A DNA stretch of 64,000 nucleotides from Rhodeus uyekii (lineage: Eukaryota; Chordata; Actinopteri; Cypriniformes; Acheilognathidae): NCBI GenBank assembly GCA_037043235.1, contig JAWRVZ010000244.1:434001-498000 (forward strand), written 5' to 3'. Position numbers and translations under genes: made by a program. This document shows, one piece after another, positions 23,636-36,658 of the stretch. Within the stretch, counting starts at the first letter, position 1. The number at the start of each line of letters is the position of its first letter. The notes under the pieces were generated by a model. That model was not told the origin of the DNA and searched no databases. It worked only from the letters and a program-made list of their open reading frames with translations.

Positions 23636-25160
23636 TCAGGGCCGCTTGCTCTTAGCCTTCTTAGCGCTCAGGACAACCCTCAGATCGCCCCTCTTGCCAG
23701 AGGCTTGAGCCTGTCGACCCGACCCCCCGGGATTAACCGGAGGAAGACGGGTGGCGACACTTCGTTTTTGAGCGGCCCTGTGTGAAGAGCTTTGAGACCT
23801 CCCTTGACTGGCGGTCTCACGTGGAGGGCGGCGGGGAATAACTTTACTGAACGACACCTGCTGTGGTGCAGCCTCCTGAAACTTGTCGACAACGCTTTTT
23901 ACGGCGTCGCCGAGCAAGCCCGAAGTGGACAGAGGAGCGTCCAGCAAAACAAATTTGTCCTATCTTTCATAGCTGACAAATTGAGCCAAAAAGGTGTCTC
24001 TCCGTAGCCACCAGAGCTGCCATGAAGCGGCCGACAGAGTAGGCCATCTCCCTAGTGGCCCGAAGAGACAGATCCACGGTCCGGCGCAGCTCTGCCACTG
24101 CCTCCGGACCGATACCGCCGCCCTCGTTGAGGTCCCCAAGCAACTCCGCCTGATATGCCTGCAGCAGTGTCGTGCCGTGCAGACACGCTGTGGCATGACT
24201 CGATGCGGAGTATGCTTTCCCCACCAAAGACGATGTGACGCGCATCGGCTTGGAGGGGAGCGCCAGAATTTTAATGGAGGACGCGGACTGAGGGACGAGG
24301 TAACTCGCCCTCATCCACTTTCTTCAACCCTCCATATCAATGATCTTGAGCCCCACTAGATTATTATACATCGTAATATTACGTGTATAAATTTTCTCGG
24401 AGGCTGGCCTTCCCCAAGATCTAGATACCTCGGCATGTAAATCAAGTATGAAAGGCATTGCTCGGCGCGGGGAAATGACGCGAGTCAGAAGATAATGCTC
24501 GTCTAACATACTTAGGACGAGCCCTTCTGGTCTCTGCTGGCCAATCAAGCCCCAGACGAGAGACCGCTCGCGCCACAACCTCAACAAGCTCCTCAAACGC
24601 CGGCGAGGAGAGTGGCGAATCCTCCTCGACCGGGTCAACACTAGCTAAATCGATCTCACTCTCTGAACTTGATAGAGCTAGTGTTGGAGTCACAGCACGG
24701 GCATCTCACTCAGAGTGCTCGTGACTGGGACCCGCTTGATCTCGTGAAGGCTGAGGTAAGGACGGACCCACCCCAGCAGCCTCAGCGAGATCCATTTGTG
24801 ATCCCCAGGACCGAGAGCGCCACAAAGCCTCGGCTACTGCAGGTCCCGAATCGCGGGGAACACTAGCCTAGGCGGCCTCGTTACAGACCGCCAGGCGGGA
24901 GCGGAGATCATGCAATGAAAAATTTCATCCAACCCGGGCTCCGAACCCCGGTCTACCGCATGATAGGCAAACACACTATCCACTGTACCACATGCAGCAT
25001 GCAGATAGAACCTTTCGCAGTCCTTACAACCGGCACTCTCAAGTGCCGACCGTGCATGCTCCACTCCCAAACAGATTACACACATAACATGTGTATCCCT
25101 GCCCGTTATGAAACGTGGGCAAGGATAAACACACGGTGTGAACCTCTGTTCATTCGCCAC
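23636..25160 (-). pseudogene. DIRS gag-like protein (broken)
   Basis: The N-terminal part carries a cysteine/histidine cluster (PCPRFITGRDTH, then CVICLGVEHARSAL, then CKDCERF), typical of vertebrate DIRS gag. It is interrupted by a roughly 90-bp tRNA-like insertion at 24909-25003. After that, LRSRLAVCNEAA, an in-frame stop, ASVPRDSG and RSRSWGSQMDLAEAAG resume the expected order. An acidic segment (SSSESEIDLASVDPVEED) follows, then YQAELLGDLNEGGGIGPEAV with LRRTVDLSLRATREMAYSVG, then LDAPLSTSGLLGDAVKSVVD and a basic Arg/Lys-rich tail. The pieces fall in at least three frames. In an intact element this protein would be the structural, nucleic-acid-binding component of the retrotransposon particle. 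Start at 25160 is the first Met of the conserved block. Confidence 0.85.
24909..25003 (-). mobile_element. tRNA-like (SINE or tRNA retropseudogene) insertion in DIRS gag
   Basis: On the minus strand it has a perfect A-box match, TGGTACAGTGG (24980-24990). About 34 nt further on is a near-perfect B box, GGTTCGGAGCC (24937-24947). The segment GCCTATCATGCGGTAGACCG in between resembles the anticodon and variable region of tRNA-Asp. CATGCA direct repeats lie at 24909-24914 and again at 24991-24996 and 24998-25003, consistent with a short target duplication. Removing the segment restores the expected gag order (CERF... to LRSRLAV...). It is too short to show a SINE tail family, so a tRNA pseudogene remains possible. 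Confidence 0.65.
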
Positions 25161-25228
25161 ATTTTCACACTCATTCTGATGATTTTTAGCTATCTCAACT
25201 CAAAATCACTCTCACACAGACACAGCAC

Positions 25229-25423
25229 GCTGAAGGCATTCAGAGCTGACGCGCCCCGGTTTCAGACGCGCTTTATGCTCTGCCTCATGACGTCACCGGC
25301 TGCGGCCGGCAGTGACGCATTCACACGCGTTCGTTTCTCATTGGTTGCATAGATCTTCACGTGACTCACGCAAGGCTATTTCCCCTAGTGCTTCGACACA
25401 GCTCGAGTTCCCAGAAAGGGAAC
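25229..25423. repeat. DIRS right inverted terminal repeat
   Basis: It contains CGCGCCCCGGTTTCAGACGC, TCTGCCTCATGACGTCACCG and CCCCTAGTGCTTCGACACAG, and ends CCAGAAAGGGAAC. It is the inverted partner of 20713-20935. The outermost bases differ (GTTCCC type here, ACGTCTC type on the left), as expected because DIRS ends are not identical. Confidence 0.93.
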
Positions 25424-28400
25424 TAACTTTCAGCATTTCATAATTCTCTTTGTTGAATTGTCTCTAAATATAAAGCTTTTAGACAGAATTTATAATATAT
25501 CACTCTTTGTTGTTACAAGTGTGTCATGAACTTCACTCAAACCTGTTCACCAGGCCTTTCAGGTCATTGTCCCATCATATCCTCAGAACAGTAGCCAACC
25601 CTCGAAACATGAGTTTGTAGCTATTTGTGCTCTTTTTGGTAGCGAAGTGGTGGACACTTTAACCTAATAGACCTTAATGCTTCTGGCTCTCAGCGGCAGT
25701 AATTGCATCCCATATCTGTCTGCCCTGACCTCTTTCACCACTGTTGTGCTTTGGACGTATGGCCACCAGAATGAAGATGTGATGATATATTTTGCAATGT
25801 TTTAATATCCTTTCTTTTCTTTTTTTTTAAATGTTCTATTTTAGCAGAATGATGTCTTAGAGAGGACAGTTTACATTTAAAAAAGGTGATTAAACATGTC
25901 TTTAACAAGTTTCCTTTCAAACTTGAATTTAACAAATTGTGACAGTTAAGCTTTTTAATTTATTTTCTTGAGTCCAATGTCATTTTATATTTGTCATATT
26001 TTAATCTAAAGAAAACACACTGGTATTTTCTTCTATAACCATGGCAACATGAGTGCATAACATGCTATTTAGAAGAAAAAAAACACTAACTGTAATATTA
26101 CGATACACAATGTTATAATTATTCATCAGTTAAGGCAAGTTAAAGGGGTTGCCACATTTACATGACCTTTGATACGTGTTCCATGTCTACCTCTGAGCTT
26201 TCACCCTGATGGCTTCATTTGTCACTCTGAACTACCACTAAAACAGCGTCATGTCGGCTATGGTGAGATTAGAAAATTACACAAATGGAAGGGTGGAAAG
26301 GTATAATTGAAAATGGCAAATGGTTGAATGGGGAAGACATTTAAAATGAGTGCTCTGTGCTGTTAGGCTGGCAGGATGTTGGGAAGCCTTGGAAGGGCAT
26401 GCTAAAGAATCATTACACTTTGTGACAGGGATCCAGGACAGCGCCAGTTGGAGAAAGCTGGCACGACGCGCCCAGACAAACAAGAGTAGAGTTTAATCAC
26501 GGAGATTACTGCAGTGCCGCTGCTGCCATGACAGGGACTAATTGAGGAAATACAAGACACCTTCTAATGAACATCTAATTAAAGCCACACAATGTTCCAA
26601 GAAGCATCTTGAGGAACGTACTAGGGAAAATAAGACATCGCATGGTGCCTTGCAGAGTGTAAGTGGTACTTAAGCCGCTTTGTCTTTGTGGCTTGTTTCC
26701 CGAAAGCATTGTTATGCAGTATTTAAATACATTTGGAGGTTTGAGAAAGAGTGATGACTGTCAGCCAGCAGCACCTCCCATTTAAGTGCGCAAATTATTA
26801 TCATGAGCAGTAACTATCCAATATGAAGTTCAGCCCAAGTTGTGTTTTTAGATTTCAAGTGAAAAAAGATTTAAAAAAATCCCATATTCCTAAATCCAAT
26901 GTCACTATTCCATAATGAAATAACTTACAGTATAATTTACTCATTGATGAGTGTAATTTGTAAGGGTAAAACAAAGCAATTGCTAAATAAAGTATGTTTA
27001 AACATATGTATGAGCAATTAAAGAGATCAAAATCGTATAATTTTAAAAATACTCTACAGAAAATGACCTGTCTCCTGAAGGACCTCCTGAGGATCGTGTC
27101 CTTATGTTGGCCTCCTCTTTAACATCATCGTCTGACATGCATTCAGTTTAACCAGGGTGCCTAGTTGGATAGCAAGAATGTGACCTTAAATGGTACCATA
27201 ATTTGGACCACTGTTGGTCCCATTATATTTAGATTTGCAGAAGTCTTGGAGTTGCATCAGAAAATGACCCTTAGCAACCAAGGCATGTAACAACATTATT
27301 ATCTGCATTCTAACAAGCCAGAGACTTTTTGGAGTGCCTTATGACATTGCCATTCAATTCTATCTTGTATAGGCGACATAACGAAGCCCACTCTGAGGAC
27401 GTATGCCAAGGATGAGACACATTTTCGAGCTGTCACTTTGCTGGTCATTTCACCCTAATTGGGACATCACCAACCTGCTTTCCCTGAAAATATGTCATGG
27501 TGTGCCCTTGTAATTATGCTGTACCTGTCAAAGGCTGTAATATCACACCAAACAACTCAACTTTTGCTTATTTTACCAGCATAAAGCAGAATTTCTATGA
27601 TATGTGACCTAAGAAATACAAGTAATATAACACAATTTTTCACATTTGATCTTTGTTTTGTTTTTCTTTGCACTCATTTAGTACTTTTTTAGTACAGTCT
27701 CCAAATTTACGCAATGAAACACATTCAGCGAATCCATTGCCAAGTTTAATATAAATCTCACATAATTTTCCATTTTAAAGCATGAGTTGTTTCTCAAAAT
27801 TGTGTAATTTTTATTCATGGCCACACAAATGGACTCAAGTTGCTGAATACCACTAAATGTTGGGCTTCACTTGTTTTATTTTCCTTAAATGCTGTCCAAG
27901 AAAGCTGGGGTTATTGGAATGTCTTTCATTTAGAAATATCACCAGAGAAGGCAACATCAGTAATCTAATTCTTTTTTATGGTAATTATACACTATATGTA
28001 ATTTCCTTGCGATTTTTGTGTTTGTGGATGTTCTTTATTGTGCCTTTCTGATATCTGGGATAACATTATACCATAGTAATCCTCTAGTTTTTTTTTTTCT
28101 CTCTTCTTTTTTGTTGTATCATGTGTTGGACACCTGAACCTTTTTAAAATCCAAGTATACATCTTAAATATGAAGAACGTCATTGAGGTTGTTTCAGAGT
28201 ATTCAATTCATTTAGAGCCCAAACAGGGACTAAATTGGCAAATTACTCATTCAAACTTTAAAATATGCAAAGTATACCTACCATCACAAATTGCACCCAA
28301 CATCATATCCATTGGGGCTATTGTTTCATCATGATTGCAAGAACTAAATTTGTGCAAAGCAAGACAGTTTGGACTTCATCTTTGTATAGATTTCCCTTGG

Positions 28401-29706
28401 CTTTCCCCCCAAACAGTCTGCCACCAAGACTTAGTCAGGGACATAGACATAGCAATAGAAACATCCCTCAGGTTAAAACCCCCATTTGTATGGATGTTTT
28501 AAGTGGAAATCGTTAAAATTCAAAGCATGGACATTAATTGAAGAACTCTTAAAAAAATCCAGCCCAATTTACCCACAGGAGCTTTAGCGGACGGGATTCA
28601 CGTTATCAAATAGTTTGCCAATTTTACTCTTTACTTAGCTGCTAATATGTTTGACAAGTCCTTTAAATCAGTGATACTGAGAAGGCTGTTTGATTGGACT
28701 AGTTGTCACTTTAAAAAGTATGCCTGAGGCTGGTGATTGACTCACTCTAGATGGAAGGAGAGAGCTTTGTGAGGAATGCTGTTCTGGAAGTGTCCGTTGG
28801 ATTAAGAGCTATTATGGGAACATCTATTATGACACCTAAATCATCAGCTGCAAGGCGCAGCCAAATGCACCATGAAACGGACCCGTGAAGACCTCGCTCC
28901 TCACACTCCATCTGTGCTGCTTGTCACACGCTTTTCGGCGAGTAGAGACAGAGCTGCTAAGAAATAGCAGGCTGGAGGGAAACAGAGGGATGTACATATG
29001 TAAGAGCTCAATCTGTATGTATGCCATCCAACGCAAGTGTCTCATTGAGCTGCTCTCCTTAGGTGAGATGTGTTTTCTTCCTCCAAACACAATCGGGGTC
29101 TTTCTATCACCCTCCTGAAAAGTAGTTTACTGTTTCGTCGCGTTTCATTTTGTTTTGAAAACTGAGATGTTCTCTTTTTGAAATGAACAATTTATGTCAA
29201 ATAAAGTCCCATTATGGGAGCTGGCTTATTAAATTTAGTCTTTCGAATAAATCCTGGATTATGAAACAGATATACAGTACAGAGATAACTTGGATGAAAG
29301 GGTCGTGGGGGGTCTTGCCCCACTTGCTCTTACCTTGAGGTGAGTTCCTTCCATCTAATTAGAAGATAAAAGCTGCCACTTTCACAGTGCTCAGGGCATG
29401 CTCGGAGAAACTCGGAGTGAGTGAAGGAGACAGAGAAGAGTGAGTGGGGTTGAGTGCGCCCTCAAGTTGCCATGGACACCTGCCAGAGCGTTCAGGTTCG
29501 AGGTCTGTAATAACTAAGGAGATTGAGATGTGAAGATCTATGGTATTTTCAAATGAAGTGAACTGAGAACAGAGTATATTTCCATGTGCTTTTTAAAAAA
29601 TTAGATACTGATTAGACACTTTTTCATTAAAAAAATCAAAATAAACAACATAAATTATATAGTAATGTACATACAACATATATACAGCAATACAATATAT
29701 ATACAG
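25424..29706. other. Unannotated AT-rich DNA
   Basis: No coding exon, RNA gene or clear transposon was recognised. Composition drops back to AT-rich immediately after the DIRS right end. Confidence 0.55.
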
Positions 29707-29945
29707 TCCTGTTTACACCTCGTATTAAGATGTGTTTTTGTTGATCAGATCACAAGTGGACAATGCTAAATACAGGTACAAAGGGGCTCTAAAACATTTG
29801 CAAAAAATGTCTCAAAAAAGAGCAGATTGCTTTCGTAGCGTAGACGCTCATGTGGTCGAATGCCTATTGACATAACATCAAACATTATAGGAAGTGTGCT
29901 AGCCAGACGTGATTTAAACTTTGTTGGCTGAAGACCCAAGATTGG
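29707..29945 (+). mobile_element. Dispersed cyprinid MITE-like repeat, partial
   Basis: It starts TCCTGTTTACACCTCGTATT and continues TGATCAGATCACAAGTGGAC, then GCTTTCGTAGCGTAGACGCT and CATGTGGTCGAATGC. I recognise this ordered set of motifs as a common cyprinid non-coding repeat. The second terminus was not identified. Confidence 0.55.
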
Positions 29946-31082
<1,137 letters not shown>

Positions 31083-31438
31083 AATGGATGGATATGCATG
31101 TTAAAAGAGGGCTCCCCTCAGTCTCCTGGGCAGGACACACACAGAGCGACCTTGTGTTAAGGAGAGGGCTGACTCGAACCTGCCCACGCCACTTAGTACT
31201 GTTGATACAGAAACCACCAGTGGAATTTCCAGCACAAAAACTGGACAAAAACAGTTACTTAGAGTTAGCAGAGAAGTACGCAACATATGTTAGGCCATAT
31301 TTTGATTGGGATATTCAAAATAGTCAATGGCCTGACAATTTTTAATAATTAGCACAGAACAAATCCAGCTGAAAACAAAGAATACAAAGAATTAAATACA
31401 TTTTAAATTATCATTGCTTTATAATACTTGTATGTATG

Positions 31439-31442
<4 letters not shown>

Positions 31443-31525
<83 letters not shown>
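31443..31525. repeat. (TA)n microsatellite, left of the Tigger insertion
   Basis: About 40 TA units. The array resumes at 32701 beyond the transposon. Confidence 0.95.
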
Positions 31526-32695
31526 CAGTGGAGTTCACTTATCTTGAGTCACGGTTAACTTGCCAATCTTATTATGTTGACGTTTTTGAAGTGGAACCGC
31601 CAAACTCCCTATTTGTCTTAGTATTTTCTTGTGGGTTAAGTCGATTCTTTTACATCGCCGAAATATAATATCTCAAGCAAAAAAGAGGGACAAATTCACC
31701 ACTTCACATGGTTAGCTCGTGAATCGAGCGTACCTAGTTCACTACGCATGTACTGAGTTTGCCTTTCACGTGGATCGCGGTCCGCTCACTCCAATGACGT
31801 TTCACTTACTGTCGTTGCTCTTGTCTGAGGGATAACACGCTGTAACTATTCTGTTTTTTTCTCTCCTAAAAATTTCTGGAGGTGTTAAGAAAAAACTGCA
31901 CAATCAATCAATAGAGAAAAAGTATGAAATCGTACTGCAGCTAGAAAAAGGAACAAAACCGGCAGAACTTAGTTGTCAGCACAGCATTCCAGCAAACACC
32001 ATTTCAGGTTGGAAAAAGTATGTACAACTGTACGAGAAGTCTGTCTTTGATCCAGAAAGACATATGCATTTTACAAGCCTTTTGTTGTTAGCAAACATAT
32101 ACACAGTACAGTGTATGTAAATTGTTTTAGATAAATGAAATCGCTTGACCAAACAAATCGCGGAAACACTGTTGTGTAAAAAGACACCAAAAACACGAGC
32201 ATGTACATTCTCATTTAATAACTCACATCATGTACATCAGTACATTTTAATTTTTCTTTCTTGCGAGGGTTGTCTTGTTAGGTGCTCTGACAGCTGACAG
32301 CTGGCGCTTCGCTTGTACTGTCACTCTGACAGCTGGTGCTGATAGGCTGTCTGACCTGTCAATCATGCAAGAAGAAGTGATTGGCTGTGCTGCCATGAGG
32401 GTGGGCTCTTCTCATCTCATCCGACACACTTCTGAAAGGGACGAGCTGCTGCACAAGCGAGAGAGACTGGTTTTTACTTTTTCTTCTGATTCTGACTTGT
32501 GTTTGTTTTCTTAGTGTTTGAATTTCACGCACAAGCACTGTGTACCGGGCCTGAACAGTTATGGATAATTGACGTCATGCGAGCAACTTTTGAAATTCGA
32601 TAAATCGGTAATGTATGTTTTGTGGGTTATCTGGATCATCGGTTATCTCGATGCTTTTTTGCAACCCCCGAGGCCATCGACATAACTGAACTCCA

Positions 32696-32698
<3 letters not shown>
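31526..32698 (+). mobile_element. pogo/Tigger-type DNA transposon, internally deleted
   Basis: The left terminus CAGTGGAGTTCACTTATCTT and the right terminus (minus strand CAGTGGAGTTCAGTTATGTC) form terminal inverted repeats with 17 of the first 18 bases identical. The left flank is TA and the right flank is TG, consistent with a TA target duplication that has since mutated. The 1.17-kb body is too short for a full pogo-superfamily transposase and keeps only its N-terminal DNA-binding part. It sits inside a (TA)n array, a rich TA target. Confidence 0.88.
31878..32120 (+). pseudogene. Tigger transposase N-terminal (CENP-B-like HTH) fragment
   Basis: The frame reads KKKLHNQSIEKKYEIVLQLE, then KGTKPAELSCQHSIPANTIS, then GWKKYVQLYEKSVFDPERH. 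It matches the order of the psq/CENP-B-type DNA-binding domain of TIGD-like proteins, where a KYEII-like helix, a conserved hydrophobic recognition helix and an FDPKRKR-like motif follow each other. It then runs into non-homologous sequence and stops at 32118-32120. There is no in-frame Met close by and no DDE catalytic domain. In the family this domain binds the transposon ends. It is not a host gene. Confidence 0.8.

Positions 32699-32700
<2 letters not shown>

Positions 32701-32734
<34 letters not shown>
32701..32734. repeat. (TA)n microsatellite, right of the Tigger insertion
   Basis: A TA run continuing the array interrupted by the transposon. Confidence 0.9.
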
Positions 32735-32735
<1 letters not shown>

Positions 32736-32811
32736 GAATAAATGAATTACATTAAACATAAAACCTGAAAATAAGTTAAAGCTTGAAAAATATAAAAATG
32801 CGCAATTCTCA

Positions 32812-32903
32812 TGTTCTTCTAAACCTGTAAGACCTGTAAGACCTTTCTGTTTTCTGCAGAACACAAAGGAATATGTTTTGAATATTGATGGTAATAAGAA
32901 AAA
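32812..32903 (-). mobile_element. Fragment of a common cyprinid palindromic repeat
   Basis: It contains TTCTAAACCTGTAAGACCTG, TTTCTGCAGAACACAAAGGA and ATATGTTTTGAATATTGATG. These correspond to the interior arm of the repeat family seen at 8385-8622 and its relatives. The fragment is cut off next to the start of the solo LTR at 32909. Confidence 0.5.
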
Positions 32904-32908
32904 AATTT

Positions 32909-33567
32909 TGTCAGGGTTCTGCCACATTCGGTCTAGTCTTTTCTTGGTGTTGCAGAGCTCTCGTAATGTCTCATGTTTTGTGTGTGTGCACGGCTTCGAG
33001 TGTTTCGAGTCGCGATCACTCTTGGATTATGGTGTCCGATCCCGAGACTGGTCTTGTTCAGTTTCAGGTGTGAGTCGGGACATTCATGACCCGTGTGTTT
33101 GTCCTTGTGAGCTACATTATGTGGGTGGGGCGTGGTTTCGGGCTTTTGCTTGAACCGCACATTCTCAGAGCACGCGGTTCGTGTTTCCATCGGCCGCGTG
33201 CTTTCATGTTGTGTTTTTGTGTGCGCTGTCTTTGTTTCATGTGAACATGTGGCGATGCACGTTGGCATTGGCTACGTGTTTGTGTCTTGTTATTGTGTAA
33301 CCTGCCCACCTTGTACCCCTGTTATACTTGAATTTGTCCCAGCTGTTTCCTGATCAATTATCTTTGCCCTTGTGTCTATTTAATCCCTTTTGTGTTTGCT
33401 GTCTTGGTCTGTTTCATCGTCGTCATGTTAATCCTTTTCCTGTATAGTGACCAGTGGCGTTTGCCAGCTAAGTCGGTCTTGTTTCTTTTGTGTTTTGTTT
33501 TGTTTATATTTTGTTTATAATCGTGCATTATTGAGTCTTTGACTCATCCCCTTACCCAACTCTGACA
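32909..33567 (+). mobile_element. Solo LTR, family 1, copy B
   Basis: It starts TGTCAGGGTTCTGCCACATT and ends CAACTCTGACA. It aligns with 19198-20358 and 42275-42945, sharing GTGCACGGCTTCGAG and TGTTTGCTGTCTTG. A polyadenylation-type region is less clear than in copy A. The flanks are AATTT and TTTTT, an imperfect duplication in T-rich DNA. No internal retroelement genes are adjacent. Confidence 0.88.
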
Positions 33568-35064
33568 TTTTTTCTATAATTTTTTTTTTTTATTATAGTT
33601 TTTAAAATATATTGTTCATTTTTTTTATAATTGAAATATTTTTCATTACAGATATTTATTGTAACATATATTAATTTATTTAATTAAATAATTAATTTAT
33701 AGCTGTACTGTAGTACTGTAACTGTGCTGATATAAAAACAAATCATATAACCATAAATCTATCAGCAATTCATCAAGATTATTGCTGTTAATGTGCTGTC
33801 AATGACTAAACTAAAATTGTAATTGCATTGAAGTTTAAAAGAAAACATGGCACACTGCCTCAGAAAAGATGCCATTTTGGTATTCTTGTTAGTCCATGTC
33901 ACTTTTAAGATAACAGAACACATGGTGTAAAGTACAGACATACTTCCCACATTAAAATATACAAATAAAAAAGTTGAACAAATCCTACTCTTATTCTCTG
34001 TCTCTTTCTCCCTCGCACACACACTTGGGTCCAGTCAGTATGCCTCATGGGGGGAGCCGGACTGGCTCCTGTGGTTGATGGTTGGGGCGTCTCTGCTGCC
34101 GTGTATTGCCACACTGGTCCTCTTTCCTCTAGAGCCGCAGAGACAGCCAGACTACTGCATGCTGCTGCTGCTACTGCCGCTGCTGATGCTGCCGCTGGAA
34201 CACACGGCTTGTGTCCAGCATTGAGCGCTCTAACGGCGCATTCACTGCATGGCCAGAAAAGACAGAGACATTCCAGCTTGTTAGATGTCCCTATTAGTTT
34301 ATTAAATATAGGAAAGGCCTGTCTGTGTGCAATTTGGTGAAGAGAAGATAGACAGCAAAGGAGAAAGCGGGAAAGGTGTGCTAACTCAGAAATGCAGTTT
34401 TCCATGTTGTCGCTCTGGATGCTAAATGATGCTTGGTTGTAACTAAGTTACGATAAGTGGGAGGGCCAATAATAAATGCAATTACAAACAAATTATGCTT
34501 TTGTTACTGAGTGCTCTGTACAGTAAGGTATAATTATGTATTTTTCCCCCCTTAACAGTTTCCTCTTCCCTTGCGACTGACCTCGGCTACATCCTGTTGC
34601 AGTGTTTTTACAGTAAGAAAACTCTTTTGCTGCTTTTTCTCGTATTTTTGTGCCCCATTCCAATGAAATCCTCATTATGCTATCGTAACATTAGAAATGT
34701 ATGATGAACTCATTCCTTCTAACCAAAACCCATTCCCATTAAAGGTCAGATATCCCCAGGATATTGTAAACAGGTTCAATACAAATGTGATGTCACTGAG
34801 AGAATGGAATTCCGTGAACCCGAGGGAATGTATTTTTGAAGCGGTAAATGCTTGTCTTCCCTGTACTTGTGCTATTCCAGGTTAAGATATCATTCATAAT
34901 TAGGTTGGTATAAATATGTCTTGAAAATCCACATTGTGTCACTGTCAGTATAATGTGTTATTGTGTGAATTTAAACCATACAGAAGTAATGGCAATCAAT
35001 GACAGTAATCACTGCTTTTATCCCTCACTCTCGCAATGCTTTTATATTTAAATAACAATATAAT
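33568..35064. other. Unannotated DNA with an imperfect CTG-rich tract
   Basis: An imperfect CTG-type run lies at about 34157-34198 (GCTGCTGCTGCTACTGCCGC and following). Opposing frames across it look alanine- or leucine-rich only because of the triplet repeat. No gene was recognised. Confidence 0.5.
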
Positions 35065-35185
35065 AGGATAGGATAGGATAGGATAGGATAGGATAGGATA
35101 GGATAGGATAGGATAGGATGGGATGGGATTTGATAAGATAGGATAGGATGGGATGGGATGGGATGGGATGGGATAAGATAGGACG
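35065..35185. repeat. (GGATA)n / (GGATG)n minisatellite
   Basis: Pentanucleotide GGATA units change to GGATG units, with an interruption at about 35130-35145. Pro/Tyr/Leu-type frames on the minus strand are repeat artefacts. Confidence 0.95.
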
Positions 35186-36454
35186 GACAGACAGACTGGC
35201 ACGGCATGTCCCATTTTGTTTGAAGTTCTTGATGACAGTTGCGACAGCAATTCCAGCAATGACAAAGGTCTGAACGTCATTGATATGTCTCAAGCCTAAA
35301 TTTACCTCTGAGCCTGGAGAGATGGGAACAGGTGGAGATCAGGCACTGCCAAATACTTGCGCCACAAATCTTATGGGCCACTTTTTCATGGGGGTGTGTG
35401 TTTAGGGAGCAAGTGTCTCATTTCTATGTGTATGCATAGCACTCTCTTCAGATCCAAGAGAGTTTGCGGGGCAACACAACCCACATCGGGGTTTCTGTTC
35501 AAAGCCAGCTGGCCTGGCTTTATTAATGCAGGACATTCATTTGTTTTCATTATTTTTTATTATCATTCATTACTTCTTTTTTTTTACCGTTTGATTAACC
35601 TGGCCCTCAGCTGGAGCTGCAGGGTGTGACTTCCTGGGGAAGCACAAGATCGGCACCGGTGAGTTTTTCCTCTCCGAGCTCTTCCCTTCCTCCTTCCCCT
35701 CTTGTGATGAGTTGAAAATTTTTGTCTGTGGAAAAATCGAGAACTGCAGAGTGGCCGAGCATAGCATGTTGCAGGGAGAGTTTTTTCCATTTGTCCTTCT
35801 GTGACAGAATTTCAGTTCAAACTATGTGAGCTGTGAAGTTCAGGGGGTCTGAAACATCTCAGGTGAAGAGAGTTACTAAAATCCACATAACAATTTGTAC
35901 ACATTTCTATAGTTAATCTACAACCAAAATGAACACAGACAAGGACTATGCAATCCTGAGATTATTTGCTGCTTTTATTTTGTCCTAATTCTTTGACGTC
36001 AGACTAAATTATTACTCCTGTTCAGAGTAATTGAATCCAACAGCTATTTGCTTGGTCTGAAATGAAGCATAGGGGAAACCTCCTAGTCTCAGAACAGTGT
36101 TGACTCTTCTCACTCGTGAGCTACCTGCCACAACAGAATCAATATCAATTTGTACCACTCTGGTCTTAGTACAAGTTTGACATTGCTAGTTAAAGTTTTA
36201 AATAACAGGGCTTACACTAGTAGAAGCGATCTGAACAGTTTGAAATTAAACAGATAAATGTTTTATAATTCTGAGATGTAGAGAAAATGTAAAGCAAAAT
36301 GTTATCACAGATTGTTTAATAAAGGTGAATGACATGTTGCATATTATGTTGCATAAGGCAAGAAGATATGATAGAAGTTTTTTTTTCTCAAAAATAATAT
36401 TTTTCCTTCTTATGGTATATAATAAATATAATAATATATATAATACATTTGCAT
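35186..36454. other. Unannotated DNA
   Basis: No gene or repeat recognised. Confidence 0.5.
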
Positions 36455-36500
36455 TTAAATGAGATGATTGTGAAAAGTACTAAATTGAAAGAAGAGCAAA
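36455..36500 (+). repeat. 46-bp perfect dispersed repeat, copy 1
   Basis: Identical over 46 bases to 41921-41966, including GAGATGATTGTGAAAAGTAC; after one mismatch it matches for five more bases. It is not low-complexity. Function unknown. Confidence 0.85.
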
Positions 36501-36576
36501 ACTGATGCAATTTGCAAATTCGCATTTTGACATTGACTTAATCATAAAAATATATATTAAAGATATTACTTATACA

Positions 36577-36578
<2 letters not shown>

Positions 36579-36655
<77 letters not shown>
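36579..36655. repeat. (TA)n microsatellite
   Basis: About 38 AT units, uninterrupted. Confidence 0.97.

Positions 36656-36658
<3 letters not shown>

Larger units (their letters stand above)
20713..25423 (-). mobile_element. DIRS-type tyrosine-recombinase retrotransposon, near full length, inactive
   Basis: DIRS elements are reverse-transcribed and insert through a tyrosine recombinase instead of a DDE integrase. This copy lies on the minus strand and keeps the whole architecture. Inverted terminal repeats lie at both ends (20713-20935 and 25229-25423). An internal complementary region (20964-21060) joins the complements of the two outermost ends. In coding order come gag, RT/RNase H and tyrosine recombinase. 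The region is visibly richer in GC and CpG than its AT-rich surroundings. Frameshifts, in-frame stops, a tandem duplication in RT and an insertion in gag make it non-autonomous. No target-site duplication is seen, as expected for the class. A second, far more deleted copy is at 7.3-8.4 kb. Confidence 0.95.

Noticed and set aside
31088..31345. Frame ending in a Trp-Pro-Asp-Asn-Phe segment between the GT array and the (TA)n array
   Set aside because: The last 45 residues look protein-like in composition, but no family was recognised and it begins in repeat-flanking sequence.
33905..34405. 166-codon minus-strand frame with an alanine run
   Set aside because: The run comes from an imperfect CTG repeat; no other protein-like feature.
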